Shown in pieces: positions 59,289 through 64,000 of a stretch of DNA of 64,000 bases. The DNA comes from Kribbella sp. VKM Ac-2568 (GTDB taxonomy: Bacteria > Actinomycetota > Actinomycetes > Propionibacteriales > Kribbellaceae). The notes beneath the pieces were generated by a model. The model saw nothing but the letters and a program-made list of their open reading frames with translations. It ran no database searches and was not told where the DNA came from. The stretch lies in NCBI RefSeq assembly GCF_004345365.1, contig NZ_SLVF01000018.1:1-64000 (forward strand). Reading direction: 5' to 3'. Both the position numbers and the translations under genes were made by a program. The first letter of the stretch is position 1; each line of letters starts with the position of its first letter.

Positions 59289-59684
59289 TCAGCCGTGTTC
59301 GGTGTTGCCCGAGGGGGTGTCGTCGGGGTCGCGGAGCATCCGGAGGTGGCCGCGGCGGGCCACCTCGACCGGGGCACCCGGGGCCGGCTGACCGGGACGC
59401 GTCGGCGGCAACGGCCGCGCTGCCTCCCGTACTGCGTTCGCCAGCGCCTCGAGGTCGTCGTCCGAGGGTCCGGCCGCGGCGGGATCCGGAGCGAGCCGGA
59501 TCACCTCCCAGCCGTTCGGGGCGGTCAGCCGGTCGGCGTGGTCGGCGCAGAGGTCGTAGCAGTGCGGTTCGGCGTACGTCGCGAGCGGGCCGAGCACACA
59601 GGTGGAGTCCGCGTAGACGTAGGTGAGCGTCGACACGGCCGGCCGATGGCAGGCGGCGCGCGAACAGATCCTGGCGATGCTCAC
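59289..59684 (-). CDS. DUF3499 protein
   Basis: This 131-residue protein carries the DUF3499 Cys/His pattern CSRAAC, then AEPHCYDLCADHADRLTAP, probably a zinc site. It is conserved beside manB and a zincin-fold gene in actinobacteria. The function is unknown. It is divergent from the next gene with only 31 bp between starts. Confidence 0.9.
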   Translation of the reverse strand: MSIARICSRAACHRPAVSTLTYVYADSTCVLGPLATYAEPHCYDLCADHADRLTAPNGWEVIRLAPDPAAAGPSDDDLEALANAVREAARPLPPTRPGQPAPGAPVEVARRGHLRMLRDPDDTPSGNTEHG

Positions 59685-59715
59685 GACCAGACGCTACCCC
59701 CACTAGGCTGATCGC

Positions 59716-60162
59716 GTGACCGAGGCTCGCCGTCATCGCAGGCACATCGACCGCCATGGGCGCGGCATGCTCGGCCCGATCAGCCGGCCGAGCAGCTTCG
59801 CGCCGCGGGGATTGCCGTTGCAGCGGTCCGCCGCGGCCCAGTTCGACGAGGTGGTCGCGATCGAGGTGACCCGGCTGGAGAAACGGCTCCCGCAGGTCGT
59901 CGCGCGGGTCGAGTTCGCGATCGAGGACGTGCCGAACCTCGACGTCCACGCCGGCGAGATCCCGCTGACGCACTCCACCGGCGGCACCTCGCACGAGCCC
60001 TACCGGATCGTCGTGTTCCGCCGGCCGATCGAACTGCGCGCCGAACGATCCGGCACCAGCCTGACCTGGCTGGTCCGGTCCGCCCTGGTGCTCGAGCTGG
60101 CCGACGTGCTGGCGCTGTCGCCGGAGCAGATCGACCCCGACTTCGACACCGACGACGACTGA
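59716..60162 (+). CDS. Zincin-fold (DUF1025-like) protein without HExxH
   Basis: This 148-residue protein matches the small metallopeptidase-like family found next to DUF3499 (RRHIDRHGRGMLGP start, IVVFRRPIELRA, ending LALSPEQIDPDFD). Where family members outside actinobacteria have HExxH, this protein reads LVLELADVL (residues 125-133), so the zinc ligands are missing and it is probably not a peptidase. GTG 59716 is the start. Its stop lies 1 bp from the convergent DUF5719 gene stop. Confidence 0.85.
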   Translation: MTEARRHRRHIDRHGRGMLGPISRPSSFAPRGLPLQRSAAAQFDEVVAIEVTRLEKRLPQVVARVEFAIEDVPNLDVHAGEIPLTHSTGGTSHEPYRIVVFRRPIELRAERSGTSLTWLVRSALVLELADVLALSPEQIDPDFDTDDD

Positions 60163-60163
60163 G

Positions 60164-61642
60164 CTACTTCAGCGCGGCACGGACGTCCGGTTGGGCACCC
60201 AGCTGGGCGCGGAACACCAGCGAGGTGGTCAGCGGCCAGGAGGCCGCCAGCGGCACCTCGTCCTCGCCCAGCTTGGCCGGCGGCATCAGCGTGACACCGG
60301 CGACCATCGAACCGCGGGTCTGCTCGACCATCAGGTAGGTCGGTCCGGCCTGCGCCTTGAAGCTGATCGTGCTGGTCGCGCCGTTGACCACGTCGAGAGT
60401 GCGGGTGCTGAGCACCTTGCCGGTCGCGTCCCGCAGTTCGTAACGCATACTTGCCGGCCTGCTCGGCGCGGTCACCTGCAACTGCGCGGGCTGCGCGTGC
60501 GGCGGCAGCACCAGGTACGCCGGACCGCTCAGGGCCTCGGCCGAGCCCATCGAGGAGAACTCGGTGCCACTGGCGTCGACGTTGCGCACCGAGCCGGCCA
60601 GCGGCTGGTCCGAGCTGATAGTGATCGCGCTCGCGTCGCCGTTCAGCACCTTGTCCATCCGCACCGACTTCACCGCACCGGCCGGGATCTGCACGGTCGA
60701 GAGCCCGGCCGGCTTGAACGGCCCGTTCGGCCCGTTCACCGTCAGGGTCGCGGTCGCCTGCAGATCGCCGGGGTTGGCCAGCGTCAGCGACCGCTCGCCG
60801 GCACCCGGCGCGATACCCGGCACAACCAGTGACTTCGCCGGCGGAGCCGAAGCGTGCAGCCAGTCCACACCGGCCGGACCGTCAGCGTTCGTGGCGTTGT
60901 CCCGCAGCGCCGGCGCCACCCGGCCACCGTTGGAGACGACGTGCAGCGCCAGGTCGCGCATCTTGGGCGCCACCAGGCTCAGGTAGAGCTCCGCGCTCCC
61001 GCGGGCCGGTACGACGATGCCGCGGGCGTTCGGGAGGTCCAGCGCGCCACCCGGCGCATAGACCGAGACGTTCACCTCGGCGTTGATGCTGTCGAGGTTC
61101 GTCAGCACCAGGACATCGCGGCGCCCCGCGGCGGCGCTGGCTCCGACGAACCAGAAGTCGGAGCCCGGCGTCTGGCACGGCACACTCGCCATGCCCCGGT
61201 TCACGCCTTCGGTGGAGATCGACGTACTGGTGCCGACCGTGCCGGCCGCGAGTGGGCCGGTGCCCTGGATCGACAGCGGCACCGGCTTCGCGGCGCGGGC
61301 GGTGGACGTGAGCCGGCCCCGGACCAGCAGCGAGCCGACCGGGTCCGAAGTCTTCGGCAACGGCGCGATCGACAGTGGCGTGGCCGAACCCTCGGCGATC
61401 GGCGTGTCCTTGGGCAGCACCGGCGCCACCGCGTTGACGAAGCTCTGCAGCTTGCCACCCACGCTCGGCACCGGGCAGGCCTGCGCCGTCCGGTTCACCA
61501 CCGTAGGAGTCGGCTCGCTGACCGCCTCGGGCCGCGTCACCGGCTCCTTGGGATGGGTCACCACGGCGAGCCCGGCGACAGCCGCCATCGCCAGCACACA
61601 GGCGGCGACGCGGACCCGCACGTCGGACAGCAGTCTGGTCAC
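60164..61642 (-). CDS. DUF5719 secreted or membrane-anchored protein
   Basis: This 492-residue protein has an N-terminal membrane anchor (about residues 10-28), then a long beta-rich extracytoplasmic part (LVLTNLDSINAEVNVSVYAP..., TLANPGDLQATATLTVNGPN). The GTG at 61642 overlaps the glycosyltransferase stop by 4 bp and follows AGGAGG. It is conserved downstream of this glycosyltransferase in actinobacteria; the function is unknown. Confidence 0.9.
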   Translation of the reverse strand: MTRLLSDVRVRVAACVLAMAAVAGLAVVTHPKEPVTRPEAVSEPTPTVVNRTAQACPVPSVGGKLQSFVNAVAPVLPKDTPIAEGSATPLSIAPLPKTSDPVGSLLVRGRLTSTARAAKPVPLSIQGTGPLAAGTVGTSTSISTEGVNRGMASVPCQTPGSDFWFVGASAAAGRRDVLVLTNLDSINAEVNVSVYAPGGALDLPNARGIVVPARGSAELYLSLVAPKMRDLALHVVSNGGRVAPALRDNATNADGPAGVDWLHASAPPAKSLVVPGIAPGAGERSLTLANPGDLQATATLTVNGPNGPFKPAGLSTVQIPAGAVKSVRMDKVLNGDASAITISSDQPLAGSVRNVDASGTEFSSMGSAEALSGPAYLVLPPHAQPAQLQVTAPSRPASMRYELRDATGKVLSTRTLDVVNGATSTISFKAQAGPTYLMVEQTRGSMVAGVTLMPPAKLGEDEVPLAASWPLTTSLVFRAQLGAQPDVRAALK

Positions 61643-64000
61643 GAAACCCTCCTGGCATGGGCCCCGTGCGGTACGGCGACCGTGCGGCGAGCGGTCGGCA
61701 GGCAGGACACCAGCGCGATCAGCCAGGCGATGATGCCGAGCACCCGCCACAGACTGCGCACGTCGTCCTGCAACGGCACCTTGCCTTCGATCGACGTCCG
61801 GTCGACCAGCCAGGAAGCGTCATCCGCTTCGGCGCTGGCGCGGGTCAGGCCGGGCAGCGAGTCCAGCGTCGACATCAGCGTCGGGTCGACCGGTGCCGGC
61901 AGGTAGACGTAGTCGATCGCGAGCGCGGCGAGCTGACGTCCTTCCTCACCGGTGCCACCGCCGCCGAGCGTCGACAGGATGTCGGTGATCGGCTGTGTCT
62001 GTTCCGCCGTCGGCGCCGCTTCGAGCGATCCCATCCGCGGCCCGCCGTTCCGCACCAGCGAGAACCGCATCGGGTTGTCGAGCTCCTTGCGCACCACCAG
62101 GATCGACGCGTTCTCCGGTGGACCCTGCGCGGACATCAGGTACGCCGGGAGGTCCTGCTCCGGGCCACGCCGCAGCGGATCGTCGGCACCCCGCACGAGC
62201 CAGAACCCGGCCGTCACGATGGTGGCGACGAGGACGACCGCGAGCACACCCTGGACGAGGATCTCCCTGGACTTCCCGACCGAGTCCCAGGCGACTGTGA
62301 CCGCGATGATCCAGCCGGCCGTCATCAGGAACATCAGCGGGCCACTGCCACCACCAAGGCGGCTGGCCAGCAGCGTGCCGACCATCCCGGACAGCGCCGC
62401 GAACCACCCGAGCACCTCGTACCGCTGGCGGGACCGCCGCGTGAGTGCGAGCAGAGCCACCACGATCAGCGGTACTGCGAACCACCACGGAGTCGGTGCA
62501 CCCACCGGAGTTCCGGTGAGGAGGTGGGCGATGCTGTCGCCCGGGCCGACCGCGGCTGTGGGCGGTCCGCCCGCTTCCTGGCCGAGGCGCGACGGGTGCA
62601 GGATCAACTCGATGGTCCAGGGCAGCACGAGCAGCATGCCGAGGACGACGGAGAACACCAACTGCCGTCCCTGTCGCCGCCAGCCGAGGCCGAGCAGAGC
62701 GCCCGCCACCAAGGTGATGCCGACCAGCAGGCCGAGCGCCGGCGTGAAAGCGAACAGGACGGCCTGGCAGATGCCGGCGAACCACGCGGCCCGCCAACTG
62801 CCCTGGATGACCACCCGCCGCCGCCGCGCCACCGTGTGCACGGCAGCACCGAGCAACGGCAGCACGATCGCCGCCACACACGTCCCCAGCCGGCCCTGCG
62901 AGATCGCGCCGTTGGTGAACACCGCCAACCCGTACGCCGATGCGCCCCAGGCGCGGGCGACTCGATCGACCACGAAGGCGCGCAACAACACCCAGGCGGA
63001 CAAGGCGGCGAGTGGAATCGCACCGAGCAGGACGACGTTGGTCGCACCGGTCGGGCCGAAGGTGACCGTCGAGAGCGCCCAGAACTGACCGAGCCAGGCA
63101 GGCGGGGTGACGCCGGGGGGTGCGGCCGCCGCGGCGTGCCACAACGAACCGAGGGTCTCGTGCGCGGGCAGCAGCAGGTTGGACCGCAGCACGCCGCCAC
63201 CGATCAGGCTGCGGGCGGCCACGAAAGCGCCGAGGAAAAGGAAGACCCACGCCACCAGGAACGGCCGGCGGATGATCTGACGACGCCAGCGCGGCTGGTC
63301 CTGCGCGACCCGGGCCGTGCTCTTCGCCCGGCGGGCGGACGTGACGACCTGCTCCTCGGGTTCGTCGGCCCAGGCTTCGCGCAGGCGCTCGGAGATCGTG
63401 CTTCCGGTCTCCTCGAGGTTGTGCCGGAGCGCGTGCACCGAGCGCGAGAAGAGCGGCTTGATCGACTCGTACGACACCTTGTCGAGGCGTCGGCGGTCCT
63501 TGCGGGCCTGCGTCCAGCCACCGGCGAGCAGCGTCCCCATCAGCGCGGTCCACTCGTCGACCGCACCCGAGGGCGTCTTGCCGAGCAGGAACCAGACCGA
63601 TCGGATGAAGGTGCCGAGCAGGAACCTCAGCACCAGCAGGGGAAGCAGCTTGCGCGGAGCGTTCGCCAGGACGGTGTAGTAGGCGTGCGCGCGGTCGAGT
63701 TGGTACGCGTGCCGCCGGGTCCCCGCGAGGGCACGCTCGCCGGTCGCCGCGGCCTGCGCGTGGTAGACCACCGCGTCCGGAGCGACGGCGACCTTGAACC
63801 CGGCGCGGCTCGCGCGCCAGCCGAAGTCGATGTCGTCGCGGAACATCGGCAGCTTCGGGTCGAAACCGTGCAGCGACTCCCAGACGTCGCGACGGACCAG
63901 CATGCCGGCCGAGCTGACCGCGAGCACGTTGCGCGGCTGGTCGTGCTGGCCCTGGTCAAGCTCGCCGTTCTCGATACCGGTGTCGCGGCGGCCGCCGAGC
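61639..64000 (-). CDS. Family 2 glycosyltransferase with large membrane region, 5' cut by window end
   Basis: The gene runs off the window end; at least 787 residues are visible. The visible N-terminal part is the acceptor side of a GT-A domain (GMLVRRDVWESLHGFDPKLP, then MFRDDIDFGWRASRAGFKV with the DDxDxxWR motif). About a dozen membrane helices follow, with extracytoplasmic loops and a late soluble segment (ALAIDYVYLPAPVDPTLMST). This resembles the large cell-wall or exopolysaccharide glycosyltransferases encoded beside DUF5719. The donor and acceptor cannot be assigned. Confidence 0.9.
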   Translation of the reverse strand, partial: LGGRRDTGIENGELDQGQHDQPRNVLAVSSAGMLVRRDVWESLHGFDPKLPMFRDDIDFGWRASRAGFKVAVAPDAVVYHAQAAATGERALAGTRRHAYQLDRAHAYYTVLANAPRKLLPLLVLRFLLGTFIRSVWFLLGKTPSGAVDEWTALMGTLLAGGWTQARKDRRRLDKVSYESIKPLFSRSVHALRHNLEETGSTISERLREAWADEPEEQVVTSARRAKSTARVAQDQPRWRRQIIRRPFLVAWVFLFLGAFVAARSLIGGGVLRSNLLLPAHETLGSLWHAAAAAPPGVTPPAWLGQFWALSTVTFGPTGATNVVLLGAIPLAALSAWVLLRAFVVDRVARAWGASAYGLAVFTNGAISQGRLGTCVAAIVLPLLGAAVHTVARRRRVVIQGSWRAAWFAGICQAVLFAFTPALGLLVGITLVAGALLGLGWRRQGRQLVFSVVLGMLLVLPWTIELILHPSRLGQEAGGPPTAAVGPGDSIAHLLTGTPVGAPTPWWFAVPLIVVALLALTRRSRQRYEVLGWFAALSGMVGTLLASRLGGGSGPLMFLMTAGWIIAVTVAWDSVGKSREILVQGVLAVVLVATIVTAGFWLVRGADDPLRRGPEQDLPAYLMSAQGPPENASILVVRKELDNPMRFSLVRNGGPRMGSLEAAPTAEQTQPITDILSTLGGGGTGEEGRQLAALAIDYVYLPAPVDPTLMSTLDSLPGLTRASAEADDASWLVDRTSIEGKVPLQDDVRSLWRVLGIIAWLIALVSCLPTARRTVAVPHGAHARRVS

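Overview
The window is high-GC actinobacterial chromosome. Start codons are often GTG, neighbouring genes overlap by 4 bp in many places, and the region carries the actinobacterial mtrA-mtrB-lpqB-comF-hpf-secA block and the manB/Trm112/SIS/manA/ahcY block with DUF3499 and DUF5719. Gene content suggests Propionibacteriales/Nocardioidales, possibly Kribbella; that genus is an inference. No tRNA, rRNA, CRISPR array or complete insertion sequence was recognised.

Layout. (1) 1-7370: a sugar operon on the minus strand under its own LacI regulator: lacI, solute-binding lipoprotein, two permeases, a GH130 enzyme and a Tat-exported protein of unknown activity. (2) 7637-10597: secA. (3) 10792-15608: accessory genes between secA and hpf: a YcaQ/AlkX-like DNA glycosylase, a SARP regulator fused to membrane segments and a helix-hairpin-helix domain, a lipoprotein, and a trypsin-like protease gene with a frameshift in its GDSGG motif. 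(4) 15640-26822: hpf, comF, lpqB, mtrB, mtrA (minus), then a plus-strand operon of membrane protein, DUF4129, DUF4350, MoxR and DUF58. (5) 26845-46819: about 20 kb of accessory DNA that appears to separate the DUF58 operon from its usual SpoIIM/RDD/ahcY neighbours. It holds an ArsR-SRPBCC/VOC pair, a large copper/cupredoxin locus, and a junction made of truncated unrelated genes. (6) 46843-64000: DUF1206, SpoIIM, RDD, ahcY, MerR, CDF transporter, manA, SIS, Trm112, manB, an inserted ThuA-Gfo/Idh/MocA pair, a secreted protein, DUF3499, a zincin-fold protein, DUF5719, and a large glycosyltransferase cut by the window end.

The most interesting system is 28049-44197. CopC-CopD and a subtilase read leftward. 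A 1,749-residue surface protein (SdrB-like repeats plus beta-helix), three consecutive two-domain cupredoxin proteins and a small membrane-anchored protein read rightward. A two-component system lies convergently at the end. The first cupredoxin protein keeps only domain-1-type copper ligands (HxxHxH and HCH..H..M); the second keeps only domain-2-type ligands (HPFHPH and HSH); the third keeps none. Together the first two supply one complete multicopper-oxidase ligand set, which suggests an enzyme whose trinuclear copper site is built between different polypeptides. An identical CATGACCG word lies in the divergent promoter region and in front of the response-regulator gene, which suggests one regulon.
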